From contig NZ_HG322951.1 of NCBI RefSeq assembly GCF_000455325.1, positions 1,639,541 to 1,678,494 on the forward strand: a DNA stretch of 38,954 bases, written 5' to 3'. This stretch comes from Mycolicibacterium septicum DSM 44393 (lineage in GTDB: Bacteria; Actinomycetota; Actinomycetes; Mycobacteriales; Mycobacteriaceae). Position 1 is the stretch's first letter. Each line of letters starts with the position of its first letter. A program made the position numbers and the translations under genes. Shown one piece after another: positions 24,249 to 32,310 of this stretch. Below the pieces are notes generated by a model, which worked only from the letters and a program-made list of their open reading frames with translations, made no database searches and was not told the DNA's origin.

Positions 24249-26114
24249 CTACGGGCTGCCCGGCATCGTCGTCACCGGCGAGCCACCGCTGCCGCCGTAG
24301 CTGCCGCCGCTGCCGCCGTAGCTGCCGCCGCTGCCGCCGTAGCCGCCGCCGCTGTCGCTGCCGGAGCCGCTACCGCGACCGAAGAGTCCGCCGGACGAAC
24401 CACCCTCACTTGACGACGATCCGCCGCCCGAGGATGAACCGCCGCCAAACGGAGACTGCGGCGCCACCGTCGGCACCGACGCTTCCGTCGACGTGTGCGT
24501 CGGCGGAACAGTTGTCGTCGGCGGCGCCACCGTGGTGGTGGGCGGTGCCGTCGTCGTGGGTGGCGGCGCTGTGGTCGTCGTCGGTGGCGCGGTTGTGGTG
24601 GTCGGTGGCGCAGTCGTTGTCGTCGGCGGTGCCGTTGTGGTTGTCGGCGGTGCCGTCGTGGTGGTGGGCGGTGCCGTTGTCGTGGTGGGTGGCCTCGTCG
24701 GCACCCATGGCGACGGCAACGTCGGCCACACGACCGGCGGGATCGGGATCGGCACGGGCACAGGTATCGGAACAGGAACCGGAACCGGGCCGGGTGCAAC
24801 CTCGACAGGTGGGGGAGCAGGCACCACGGGCGGTGCCTGAGGCGGCGCCACCTGCGGAGCCTGGTTGCCGGTGTCCGAGCGCACCTTGGGCGCTGCCGGA
24901 GCAGCGGGCGGCGGGGTCAGCACCGAGACGGGCAATGCCACCGGATCGGGTTCGTGCGGCACCGGCGGAAGGTAGTTGCCGGGCACGGTGGCCGCCTGCT
25001 CGGCGGGTGCCGGTTGGGCTCGCACGTCGGCCGTGGGCCGGACATTGATGGCGACCGCGGTGGCCAGTGTGGCGAAGCTGACCACCACGAATGCCAGGGC
25101 GCTGCCCATCAGCAGCATCCGCGGCGGTGGCGGCGCGATGACGGTCGTGTAGTCGGGATCGTCGTCCTGCTCGGGGATGAACTCGTTGACCGCGTCCATC
25201 GGCATCTCGTCGGCCCAGGGTTCGTCCTCGGCCTCCTGCGAGTACGCCAGGTCCGGTCCGACCGCGGCGGAGTCCCCGCGGGCAGGTGCCATCTGGGTGG
25301 CGTCGGCAGCCGGGGCCATCTGCGTGGCATCAGCGGCGGCGGGAGCCATCTGCGTCGCATCCCCGGCGGCAGGCGCCATTTGAGTGGCATCTGACACGGG
25401 TGCCATCTGCGTTGGATCCTGTGGCACGCCGACGACGGGTGCCATCTGGGTGGATGCGCCGGCCGGCGCGATATCGCCGACCAACCGTGCGGCGCCGCGG
25501 GCGATCGCATAGCCGGCGTCCGGTGCCACCTCGACCGGTGCCGTCGAACGAAGTTCTGCCGCAACGGAATCAAGATCGAGGCGTTGCCCGACCAGCAGCA
25601 CGCGGCCCGGGGCTTCGTCGGCGGGCACCCGCTGCAGGACGGCCGCGCATGCGGCGGCGGCGCCGGCGGTGCCGATCGGCATGGTGGCCAACGTCGTCGT
25701 TGTCGATGCAGGGGTCCCGGTGGTCTGACCGACCGTCGTCAGCGACACGGTGTCGTCGTCGGCCAGCAGCAACGCGGCATCCGCACCCACACTGCGGGCC
25801 AGGGCCGCGGCAGCCTCGGCCTCGGTCACCACCTCGACGTTCGGCACTCCGGCGTTGAGCACGGTCTGACGCAGCGTGTCGGCGGCCGAATCGTCGGGCA
25901 GGCACAGCCGCGTGGCGGCGACCTGGTTACCCGACTCGGTCACCGCGCGGTAGGTGCCGATGATGGTCTCGGCCAGCTCGGACATCTCGGCGACCAGGTC
26001 GTCGGGCAGGTCGAGCGCGTACTGGTCCAGAACCTGGCCGCCGCTCGCGGGCGAACCGATCATGGCCAAGCGCGCCACACGCCCGGTGACCGCCACCCCG
26101 AGGACTACGTCCAC
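24249..26114 (-). CDS. DUF7159-type, Pro/Thr-rich membrane-anchored protein
   Basis: 621 residues from GTG 26114 with AAGGAG upstream. The N-terminal domain (about 1-215, MDVVLGVAVTGRVARLAMIG) has a nucleotide-binding, Hsp70-like look and is the domain called DUF7159 in mycobacteria. Next come six TQMAP repeats (about 220-278), an acidic stretch, and one membrane helix at about 330-353. A long Pro-rich segment follows, then about nine PPTTTTA-type repeats and a Gly/Ser/Tyr tail (YGGSGGS). Length and layout match M. tuberculosis Rv0312, described as Pro- and Thr-rich. The repeats put a stiff, possibly glycosylated stalk outside the membrane. Function unknown. A paralog starts at 37981. Confidence 0.75.
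   Translation of the reverse strand: MDVVLGVAVTGRVARLAMIGSPASGGQVLDQYALDLPDDLVAEMSELAETIIGTYRAVTESGNQVAATRLCLPDDSAADTLRQTVLNAGVPNVEVVTEAEAAAALARSVGADAALLLADDDTVSLTTVGQTTGTPASTTTTLATMPIGTAGAAAACAAVLQRVPADEAPGRVLLVGQRLDLDSVAAELRSTAPVEVAPDAGYAIARGAARLVGDIAPAGASTQMAPVVGVPQDPTQMAPVSDATQMAPAAGDATQMAPAAADATQMAPAADATQMAPARGDSAAVGPDLAYSQEAEDEPWADEMPMDAVNEFIPEQDDDPDYTTVIAPPPPRMLLMGSALAFVVVSFATLATAVAINVRPTADVRAQPAPAEQAATVPGNYLPPVPHEPDPVALPVSVLTPPPAAPAAPKVRSDTGNQAPQVAPPQAPPVVPAPPPVEVAPGPVPVPVPIPVPVPIPIPPVVWPTLPSPWVPTRPPTTTTAPPTTTTAPPTTTTAPPTTTTAPPTTTTAPPTTTTAPPPTTTAPPTTTVAPPTTTVPPTHTSTEASVPTVAPQSPFGGGSSSGGGSSSSEGGSSGGLFGRGSGSGSDSGGGYGGSGGSYGGSGGSYGGSGGSPVTTMPGSP
24282..24354. repeat. 21-base tandem repeat (Gly-Ser-Tyr tail)
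   Basis: Three nearly identical 21-base units and a partial fourth, built on GCCGCCGCTGCCGCCGTAGC. On the minus strand they encode the GGSGGSY units at the C-terminus of the DUF7159-type protein. Likely to vary in copy number between strains. Confidence 0.8.
24500..24692. repeat. 21-base degenerate tandem repeat (Pro-Thr stalk)
   Basis: About nine units of a 21-base pattern that encode PPTTTTA-type repeats on the minus strand. Units differ mainly at third codon positions, so selection seems to act on the peptide. Not CRISPR-like, since there are no unique spacers. Confidence 0.75.
25285..25454. repeat. TQMAP-coding repeat
   Basis: Six copies of a unit around GGTGCCATCTGNGT (minus strand TQMAP, usually preceded by DA or DP), separated by short Ala/Gly/Asp linkers. 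Located between the N-terminal domain and the membrane helix of the DUF7159-type protein. Confidence 0.75.
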
Positions 26115-26194
26115 GGCTCCACTCCTTGCTCTATGGATCTCGTACGAGCCCCGACGGACAAATCCAAGCTACCGCACAGCTGCGACGGACCTCG

Positions 26195-26210
26195 GTGGTC
26201 GAACGACCGC
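26195..26210. promoter_or_regulatory. Inverted repeat in divergent promoter region
   Basis: GGTCG-AA-CGACC with flanking pairs, in the 183-base region between the DUF7159-type gene and the divergent membrane protein gene. A 10-base palindrome CTCGTACGAG (26139-26148) lies nearby. Either could be an operator for the divergent pair. I see no convincing -10. Confidence 0.25.
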
Positions 26211-26297
26211 GGCTGCCAGCGCTGCTTGTGCGCCGGAGCAAAAGTGAGCACGCTGGTTGGGATCCGTGCGTTGTCACTCATAGAGGGGAATCGGTAC

Positions 26298-27956
26298 GTG
26301 AGCGACGAGCGTTACGACGCGTCCGCCACCGTCCAGGTGGCGACGGTGGCCGCGCCGGTCGTGGAGCGCCCGCCCCGGGTCGGCTACGTGCCCACCCGGA
26401 CCAACCGGGTGCGCGACGGCCTGGCCGTGGCGTTGCTCATCGCCGGGTTCCTGCTCCCGTGGAACCTGGAATTCGGCCTCGGCATCCCCGGCAGTGCCGG
26501 CTCGACGTTCGTCGTGCTGGCCGTCGTCACGCTGCTGGCCGTGGCCGCCGCTCTCGCGCCGCACCTCGGACCGTTCCGCCTGGCCTCCCCAAAATCCGAT
26601 GTCCGGAGCACGAGCCGGATCCGGCTCGTGCTCAGCGCGGCCTATCTGGTCGTGGTCGTCTGCTTCGTCGGCTATCACCTGGTGCAGACGGTGCATAGCG
26701 GCGGGACCGGGGCCGTACCGCCGGGTGTGGGTCCGGGCATGCTGCTCGGCGTCGCGGGTGCGCTACTGGCGGGACAGCCGCCGATTACCTCGGTCACGAT
26801 CGAGGACAACAAGTTCCGGCGCTGGTATGCCGTGGCTCGGGTGATCGGCTTCGTTTCGATCGCGCTCGCGACGCTGTCGGTGGCGTTCAACCTGTACTGG
26901 CGGCTGCGGTACCTGTTCGTCACCCAGGTCGAGTTCGGCGGTCACGACATCGCCGTCATCGTCACCACACTGCTCTACGGCGCGGAGGCGATGATCGCTC
27001 TGGTCATCGCCTCGCGCTGGCTGACCGAGCGCACCGGCGCGGCGCGGCTGGCCACGACCGCCATCGGTGTCTCGGGCGCGATCGCCGCCACGCTGGTGTG
27101 GCTGTGCGGCATCGGCCGCGACATCGACGCCTTTCACGGCATCGCCCAGAACACCTCGACAGCTGCCGTGGGTTACGAGGGCTACCTCGCCTGGGCCGCC
27201 GCGGCTGCGATCGTGGCGCCGACGACGCTGTACGCCGTCTTCCTGATCAAGCCGCCGACCATCGGGGCCTACCGCGGCGCCGCGCAGAAGTGCTTGACGC
27301 TCATCGCCTTCTGGGCTTTCGCGGCCGCGGCCCTGCGCATCGTGGACTTCCTGATCGCCCTGTCGCTCGATCTTCCCCGTGCGCTGTACGACACCGTCGC
27401 GATGACGGTGTTCAACCTGGTCACCGCACTGGTCGCGCGGTGGCTGCATCGCCAGCTCGATCAGGGGCTGACGTCGACGACCGTGGCGGCCGCCTTCAGC
27501 GCGGTGCTGTTCGTCTTCACCGTGGCGAATGTGGCCATCGGCGTCGCGCTCGCGCCCCGCTACGCCGGCCCGGCGCCCGCGGCGATCTACGGCAACAACC
27601 TGGCCCAGCAGATCACCAGCACCTTCGACGTCACGGTGTGTGCGCTGAGCCTTCTCGTGCTGGCGGTGATGGTGTTCACCGGACCGTTCGCCGGCTACCT
27701 GGTGCGACGCGAAACCCGTTCCGCCAAGCGGGTGCCCGAGCCGCCGACGGAGATCGTGCCGTCCAAGCCTGCCGCCGACAGCTCCGCCCCGCCGACCATC
27801 GCTCGGCAACCCCGAGCGGCGGCGGTGCCGAGAATCGTTCGCCTGAAAGAGGACTCGACGACCGTGCTGGCGGCCCCGCCGACCACCGACCTTCAGGTCC
27901 CGACGCAGGCGCTGCGGATTCAGCGTCGTCCGCAGCGCCCGCCGTCGGGGCGTTAG
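26298..27956 (+). CDS. Multi-pass membrane protein of unknown function
   Basis: 552 residues from GTG 26298 (MSDERYDASATVQ) with GAGGGGA about nine bases upstream. The frame is open much further upstream, but that is the shadow of the divergent gene. After about 45 cytoplasmic residues there are roughly ten membrane helices (from DGLAVALLIAGFLLPWNL near residue 48 to LSLLVLAVMVFTGPFAGYL near 460). A cytoplasmic tail of about 80 residues rich in Pro, Ala, Arg and Thr follows. It looks like the large membrane proteins that mycobacteria encode beside DUF7159-type genes, so a shared role is possible. Its stop shares TTAG with the stop of the convergent hydrolase. Confidence 0.7.
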   Translation: MSDERYDASATVQVATVAAPVVERPPRVGYVPTRTNRVRDGLAVALLIAGFLLPWNLEFGLGIPGSAGSTFVVLAVVTLLAVAAALAPHLGPFRLASPKSDVRSTSRIRLVLSAAYLVVVVCFVGYHLVQTVHSGGTGAVPPGVGPGMLLGVAGALLAGQPPITSVTIEDNKFRRWYAVARVIGFVSIALATLSVAFNLYWRLRYLFVTQVEFGGHDIAVIVTTLLYGAEAMIALVIASRWLTERTGAARLATTAIGVSGAIAATLVWLCGIGRDIDAFHGIAQNTSTAAVGYEGYLAWAAAAAIVAPTTLYAVFLIKPPTIGAYRGAAQKCLTLIAFWAFAAAALRIVDFLIALSLDLPRALYDTVAMTVFNLVTALVARWLHRQLDQGLTSTTVAAAFSAVLFVFTVANVAIGVALAPRYAGPAPAAIYGNNLAQQITSTFDVTVCALSLLVLAVMVFTGPFAGYLVRRETRSAKRVPEPPTEIVPSKPAADSSAPPTIARQPRAAAVPRIVRLKEDSTTVLAAPPTTDLQVPTQALRIQRRPQRPPSGR

Positions 27957-29722
27957 CCGGCCTTCGCGCTCTCGTGTTTCGCGGGCCGGTCGCGCTGAGC
28001 GTCAGCCGGCTTCGCGGCCTGCTTGGCCGCACGCTTCGCGGCACGAACGGACTTCCGGTCAGGCTGGTCACTGGCCGACGCGGTGTCCGTCGCGGACTCA
28101 CGGGTTGACTCGCCGGCCGGCGAGGCCTTCCCGTCGCGCGCCTGCGAATCGTCCGTGTCCCGGACCACCTTCAACCGCGGCGCCGAATCGGTGCGCGGGG
28201 CGTCCGAGCGGGTCCGCGCGTGACGACTCAACAGACCGGACTTCGGCTCCTTGTCGGTCTCGACCTTGGCATCGGTGTCCGTGGCGGCGTCCGCATCGGT
28301 CTCGACCTCGGCATCGGTCTTGACCTCGGCGGCGACCTTGCTGTCGATCGTGGCGGCAATCGTGTTGTCCACCTTGACTTCTGCCTTGACATCCGCCGGA
28401 GCGGGGCTCGTGGCCGGGACCACCGTCGTGTGCGGCGCTGTCGCGCCGCCGATGGCCTGCAGCACCTTGGCCAGTGGCCGGGTGGCGTCCGACAGCGCCG
28501 CTGCGACCTCCTCCACCGTGTGGCGCACCCCTTGCTCGAACGGCGAGTTGCCCACCGGGTCGATGGGATGTTCGGTCACCGGGGTTTCGGGCTCGACGTC
28601 GGAGACCACGGGCTGCGGCAGCGTGGGCGTGTACTTCTCGCCGCCCAGGATCGCCAGCGACTGTGCGAACGCCCCCGGGAGCGCGTTGAGTGCTTCGTGA
28701 ATCTTCTCTTCAGGGGTGACCCAGCTGAATTCCTTGACCTGGCTGGGATCTGCGGTGCGGTCGTATCCCATTTCGACGAAGACCCGCAGGATCGGGTCCA
28801 GGGCGTCGACGAATCGTTCCGCGCCGATCAATGAGGCAGGAATGCGCAGCGGTGCCAGCAGGGGCAGGTACTGGGGCAGCATCACGTAGGTGGTGTTGCC
28901 GACCTGGGTGGTGACGGCGTTGGGGGCGTCGGGATGCTCCAGCACGTAGCCGGGAAAGACGTGCTGGAACAGGATCCCGGCGACGGCGTTCGCGACGGAC
29001 AGCACGTTGAAATACGCTGGGAAATCAGCGAAGCCGTCGTACTGGTTCTGGTAATAGGTCGTCTTGAAGGGACTGTCGGAGGGTCCCGGCCGGCCGAACG
29101 GGAAGATGTCGCCGAGCACGGGCAGGTCGCTCCACGAGGTGAAGCGGGTCAGGATGCCGCCGTTGGGCTGGTACGGGTCACCGATGAAGACGAACTCGTA
29201 GTTGTCCGCTTTGGCAACATAATTCGGGTCTTTGGCCATGGCGGCCCGCACGATCTCGGCGACCTCGGTGCCCTGCGACATTCCGATGATCGTGACCTTG
29301 TCGTCGGCCGGTGTGTTGGCGATGTCCTGCTGGAGGTAGCCCGCCCCGATCTGCTCGGATCGTTTGAGTGACTGCGGCCAGTACGGAATGTCGGACAGCC
29401 CGGGCAGATCAGAGATGATCGGGATGCTGAGGGCGATCTGTGCGGGGTAGGGGACCGTGTGGAACGAGTCGCCTTCGGGCACCGTGCTCCCGTAGAAGAA
29501 CAGCGGGACGCTCATCCCGAATCCGTCAAAAGAGGGCCCCACGCCGATCGTCGTGCCGATCAGTCGGATGGCGGCACTGTAGGTGGCAGTCGGCGTGCTG
29601 ACCGTGACTCCCGCCGACACCGCGACGACGACACCGCCGGCCATCAACATCGACCCCCAGCGGCGCGAACCGCGCTGTCGGCGCGCACTCCGCGACGACT
29701 CCCCCCGACCCCAACCCCTCAT
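27953..29722 (-). CDS. PE-PPE-domain hydrolase (first paralog)
   Basis: 589 residues from ATG 29722 (MRGWGRGESS), with GAAGGAA upstream. The frame upstream of that ATG is Arg-rich and lacks a site. There is an N-terminal export signal (about 20-42). The PE-PPE domain (alpha/beta hydrolase, PF08237 type) follows at about 80-310 with nucleophile Ser149 in IIGMSQGTE (GxSxG). Relatives are esterases or acyltransferases of envelope lipids. Residues after about 420 form a low-complexity tail, first acidic (KTDAEVETDADAATDTDA), then Lys/Arg/Ala-rich. It is a close paralog of 30673-32262 and shares an 88-base identical stretch with it. The intergenic region upstream holds a 16-base palindrome next to the TetR gene. 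Confidence 0.85.
   Translation of the reverse strand: MRGWGRGESSRSARRQRGSRRWGSMLMAGGVVVAVSAGVTVSTPTATYSAAIRLIGTTIGVGPSFDGFGMSVPLFFYGSTVPEGDSFHTVPYPAQIALSIPIISDLPGLSDIPYWPQSLKRSEQIGAGYLQQDIANTPADDKVTIIGMSQGTEVAEIVRAAMAKDPNYVAKADNYEFVFIGDPYQPNGGILTRFTSWSDLPVLGDIFPFGRPGPSDSPFKTTYYQNQYDGFADFPAYFNVLSVANAVAGILFQHVFPGYVLEHPDAPNAVTTQVGNTTYVMLPQYLPLLAPLRIPASLIGAERFVDALDPILRVFVEMGYDRTADPSQVKEFSWVTPEEKIHEALNALPGAFAQSLAILGGEKYTPTLPQPVVSDVEPETPVTEHPIDPVGNSPFEQGVRHTVEEVAAALSDATRPLAKVLQAIGGATAPHTTVVPATSPAPADVKAEVKVDNTIAATIDSKVAAEVKTDAEVETDADAATDTDAKVETDKEPKSGLLSRHARTRSDAPRTDSAPRLKVVRDTDDSQARDGKASPAGESTRESATDTASASDQPDRKSVRAAKRAAKQAAKPADAQRDRPAKHESAKAG
28743..28830. repeat. 88-base identical tract, copy 1
   Basis: Identical base for base to 31289-31376 and in the same orientation. 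Encodes the minus-strand segment LIGAERFVDALDPILRVF and the next residues to TADPS in both PE-PPE hydrolases. Flanking sequence differs at many synonymous sites. Confidence 0.9.
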
Positions 29723-29881
29723 GCTGTTCCTTCTTTCCTCATCGTGGTGAGTCGGCCATGCTCGGCCGGAACATCTGGGCCTGCGACCAGCGCGTCGACG
29801 ACGGAATGTGACGGGCGCCACGTCGCATGCTGCCGGAAAGTTACCAGTGGGTAGCGATGTATGACAAGAGTCACTTTTTGA

Positions 29882-29897
29882 AACAAGAGCTCTTGTT
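29882..29897. promoter_or_regulatory. Perfect 16-base palindrome, candidate TetR operator
   Basis: AACAAGAGCTCTTGTT, 20 bases after the TetR stop on the minus strand and 160 bases before the start of the PE-PPE hydrolase that TetR precedes. A further half-site ACAAGAG is at 29864-29870, 19 bases from the same half-site in the palindrome. Likely operator of the promoter for 27953-29722. It could instead act with the next hairpin as a terminator. Confidence 0.45.
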
Positions 29898-29913
29898 GCA
29901 AACCGGAGTTTGC
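29898..29913 (-). terminator. Hairpin after the TetR gene
   Basis: GCAAAC-CGGA-GTTTGC, perfect six-base arms, beginning four bases after the TetR stop in the direction of transcription. Short stem and no direct T run, so a weak terminator at best. Confidence 0.3.
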
Positions 29914-29917
29914 AGAT

Positions 29918-30631
29918 TCAGCGGGTGGACGCCGCGATCCCGGCGCGAACCACCGCCACAAAACTCGCCAGATTGCCGATCAGGGTGTCGATGGTCGGCG
30001 CCGGATCGCTGCCGGCCTCCCGCTGGTGCAGCCAGTCGGCCACGCTCTCGAACAGCCCGCCCACGGTCGACACCGCCAAGGCGTGATAGTCGACCGCGCC
30101 GGTATCGGGCAGGCAGGGAAACTCGCGCTGCCGCCACAGATTCTCGAGAAACGCCGCAGTCCAGCGGCGATTCTCGCGGCGCAGCCGCTCGACCCGCGGC
30201 GAGATGCCTGCGCACTCGCCGAAGGCCACCACGGCCACCCGGGGATCGTCGACGAGTGCGTGGGCGAAGGCCGACAACAGCCGGTGAACCGTTTCGTCGG
30301 GATCGTCCGGCGCATCGCCGAGGGCCTCGACCGCCTGCTTCTCGATCTGTGCCGCGATCTGGGCGAGCAGGGCCAGGTAGCAGTCTTCTTTGCTGTCGAA
30401 GACCTCGTAGAACGCCTTGTTGCCGACATACGCCGTCTGGCAGATCTGCTCGATCGAGGTGTTGGCGTACCCGTCGCGCGCGATCAGCTCGAAGGCGGCC
30501 GTCAGCAGTTGCTCACGGCGATGGGCACGACGCTGTTCGGCGTCGAGCCCGCGGATCGTGCGCTGCCCGCGGGGCTTCGCAGCCTGCTCCGACGTTGCGC
30601 CTGCGCCGGGCCCCGCCGGCGGTCTGTCCAT
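29918..30631 (-). CDS. TetR/AcrR family regulator
   Basis: 237 residues from ATG 30631. About 30 disordered residues precede the DNA-binding domain (about 34-82): REQLLTAAFELIARDGYANT, then SIEQICQTAYVGNKAFYEVF (HTH) and DSKEDCYLALL. The C-terminal ligand domain is helical and not assignable. It lies 41 bases after the second PE-PPE hydrolase in the same direction, so it may be co-transcribed with it, and directly upstream of the first. Regulation of both hydrolases is the simplest reading. Ligand unknown, possibly a fatty acyl or lipid compound. Confidence 0.85.
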   Translation of the reverse strand: MDRPPAGPGAGATSEQAAKPRGQRTIRGLDAEQRRAHRREQLLTAAFELIARDGYANTSIEQICQTAYVGNKAFYEVFDSKEDCYLALLAQIAAQIEKQAVEALGDAPDDPDETVHRLLSAFAHALVDDPRVAVVAFGECAGISPRVERLRRENRRWTAAFLENLWRQREFPCLPDTGAVDYHALAVSTVGGLFESVADWLHQREAGSDPAPTIDTLIGNLASFVAVVRAGIAASTR

Positions 30632-30672
30632 GGCCCGGAGTGTAGTGCGGGCACCGTCCCGCGGTCGGTCGG

Positions 30673-32262
30673 TTAGCCCGCCTTGTGCTCGGAGGGACGA
30701 TGGCGCTGAGCGGGTGCGGACTTCGTGGCTTTCTTGGCCGAGCCGACAGCCGAGCCAACCGATGAGCGAACTGTCGAGCGCAGGTTCGAGCGAACAGAAT
30801 CCCGGTCGGTGCCCTTCGACTGTGGGACCGCCCTCGACCGCTGCACCGAATCGCTGCGGGGCGAGGGCGATTGCGTGCGCGCCTTCGGGCTGCGCAGTGA
30901 CGTCGGCGCGGAAACGGCAACGGTCTGCCCGATTTGCCCGGTCGGGCCGGTCGGGCCGGTCGGCTCAACGGTCTTCTGCGTCCGCGTCGCCTCGCCGATG
31001 GCTTGAAGCACCTTGGCAAAAGGCCGGGTGGCGTTCGACAACGTCGCCGCCATGTCCTCCACCGCGCGGCGTAGGTCCTGCTCGAACGGCGAGGTGCCCA
31101 CCGGCACGATGGGATGTTCGGTCACCGGGGTTTCGGGTTCGGTGCCGGACACGACCGGCTGGGGCAGCGTAGGGATGTACTTCTCGCCTCCGAGGATCGC
31201 TAGCGATTGCTTGAACGCGCGCGGCAGTTCGTTCAGCGCCTCCTGCACTTTCTCCTGCGGCGTGACCCAGCTGAATTCCTGGGCGTGACTGGGATCTGCG
31301 GTGCGGTCGTATCCCATTTCGACGAAGACCCGCAGGATCGGGTCCAGGGCGTCGACGAATCGTTCCGCGCCGATCAGGGATGCGGGTATGCGCAGCGGCG
31401 CCAGCAACGGAAGATACTGGGGCAGCGTCACGTAGGTGGTGTTGCCGATCTGTGTCTTCACTGCGTTGGGGGCGTCGGGATACTCCAGGACATAGCCGGG
31501 AAATGCATGCCCGAACAACTGCCCGGCAAACGAGTTCACCAGCGACAGCACGTTGAAATAGGCCGGGAAGTCGGCGATACCGTCGTATTGGTTCTGGTAG
31601 TAGGTCGTCTTGAAGGGACTGTCGGACGGCCCGGGACGGCCGAGCGGGAAGATGTCGCCCAGTATCGGAAGGGTTCTCAACGATGCCAACCTGGTGAGGA
31701 TGCCGCCGTTGGGTTGATAGGGGTTCCCGATGAAGACGAACTCGTAATTCGCGGCATTGGCAACATAATTCAGGGTTTTGGCCATCGCGGCCCGGGCGAG
31801 CTCGGCGACCTGGTTGCCCTGCGATACGCCGATGATCGTGATCTTCTCACCGGCCGCCGTATTGGCGATGTCCTGCAGCAGGTAGCCGGCGCCGACCCCT
31901 TCGGATCGCTTCAGGGACTGCGGCCAGTACGGAAGACCCGACAGCACCGGCAGATCCGAGATGATCGGGTAGTTGAGGTTGATCTGCGCGGGGTAGGGGA
32001 GCGTGTGGTACGAGTCGCCTTCCGGGATGGTGCTTCCGTAGAACAGCATCGGGACGGTCAATCCGAATGCGTCGAAAGAGGGCCCCACGCCGATCGTCGT
32101 GCCCACCAGCCGAATCGCGGCACTGTACGTGGCTGTCGGCGTGCTGACGGTGACTCCTGCCGATACCGCGACCACGAGGCCGCCGGCGAACAGCATCGAA
32201 GCCCACCGATGCGAAACCCGCTGCCTGCGCGCACGGCATGACGATTTCCCCCGACCTTTCAT
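30673..32262 (-). CDS. PE-PPE-domain hydrolase (second paralog)
   Basis: 529 residues from ATG 32262, with AGGAAAGGA upstream. Layout is as in 27953-29722: export signal (about 18-40), PE-PPE hydrolase domain with Ser147 in IIGVSQGNQ, FKTTYYQNQYDG and a long C-terminal tail. The tail differs from its paralog. It has a short collagen-like PTGPTGPTGQIGQT run (about 430-445) and then a Ser/Arg/Lys-rich end. The core is highly similar to the paralog, including the 88-base identical tract, so duplication plus later conversion is likely. Its promoter region (48 bases) is shared with the divergent cutinase-like gene. Confidence 0.85.
   Translation of the reverse strand: MKGRGKSSCRARRQRVSHRWASMLFAGGLVVAVSAGVTVSTPTATYSAAIRLVGTTIGVGPSFDAFGLTVPMLFYGSTIPEGDSYHTLPYPAQINLNYPIISDLPVLSGLPYWPQSLKRSEGVGAGYLLQDIANTAAGEKITIIGVSQGNQVAELARAAMAKTLNYVANAANYEFVFIGNPYQPNGGILTRLASLRTLPILGDIFPLGRPGPSDSPFKTTYYQNQYDGIADFPAYFNVLSLVNSFAGQLFGHAFPGYVLEYPDAPNAVKTQIGNTTYVTLPQYLPLLAPLRIPASLIGAERFVDALDPILRVFVEMGYDRTADPSHAQEFSWVTPQEKVQEALNELPRAFKQSLAILGGEKYIPTLPQPVVSGTEPETPVTEHPIVPVGTSPFEQDLRRAVEDMAATLSNATRPFAKVLQAIGEATRTQKTVEPTGPTGPTGQIGQTVAVSAPTSLRSPKARTQSPSPRSDSVQRSRAVPQSKGTDRDSVRSNLRSTVRSSVGSAVGSAKKATKSAPAQRHRPSEHKAG
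31289..31376. repeat. 88-base identical tract, copy 2
   Basis: Same sequence and orientation as 28743-28830, inside the second PE-PPE hydrolase gene. Separation of the two copies is 2546 bases, with the TetR gene between them. Confidence 0.9.
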
Positions 32263-32310
32263 TCATGAATTCCTTTCCTAAGAGTTCTCTTTGGTTCTTG
32301 AGGGACCTGT

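Noticed and set aside
24282..24692. Tandem repeats as a CRISPR array
   Set aside because: Units are contiguous, degenerate and in frame with a coding sequence, with no unique spacers.
25584..26297. Upstream extension of the membrane protein frame
   Set aside because: Lies opposite the DUF7159-type gene and lacks membrane or domain features. GTG 26298 has a ribosome binding site.
29882..29897. KstR2 (cholesterol) operator
   Set aside because: Half-sites are similar, but the centre has four bases between CAAG and CTTG instead of two, and no cholesterol-ring genes are near.
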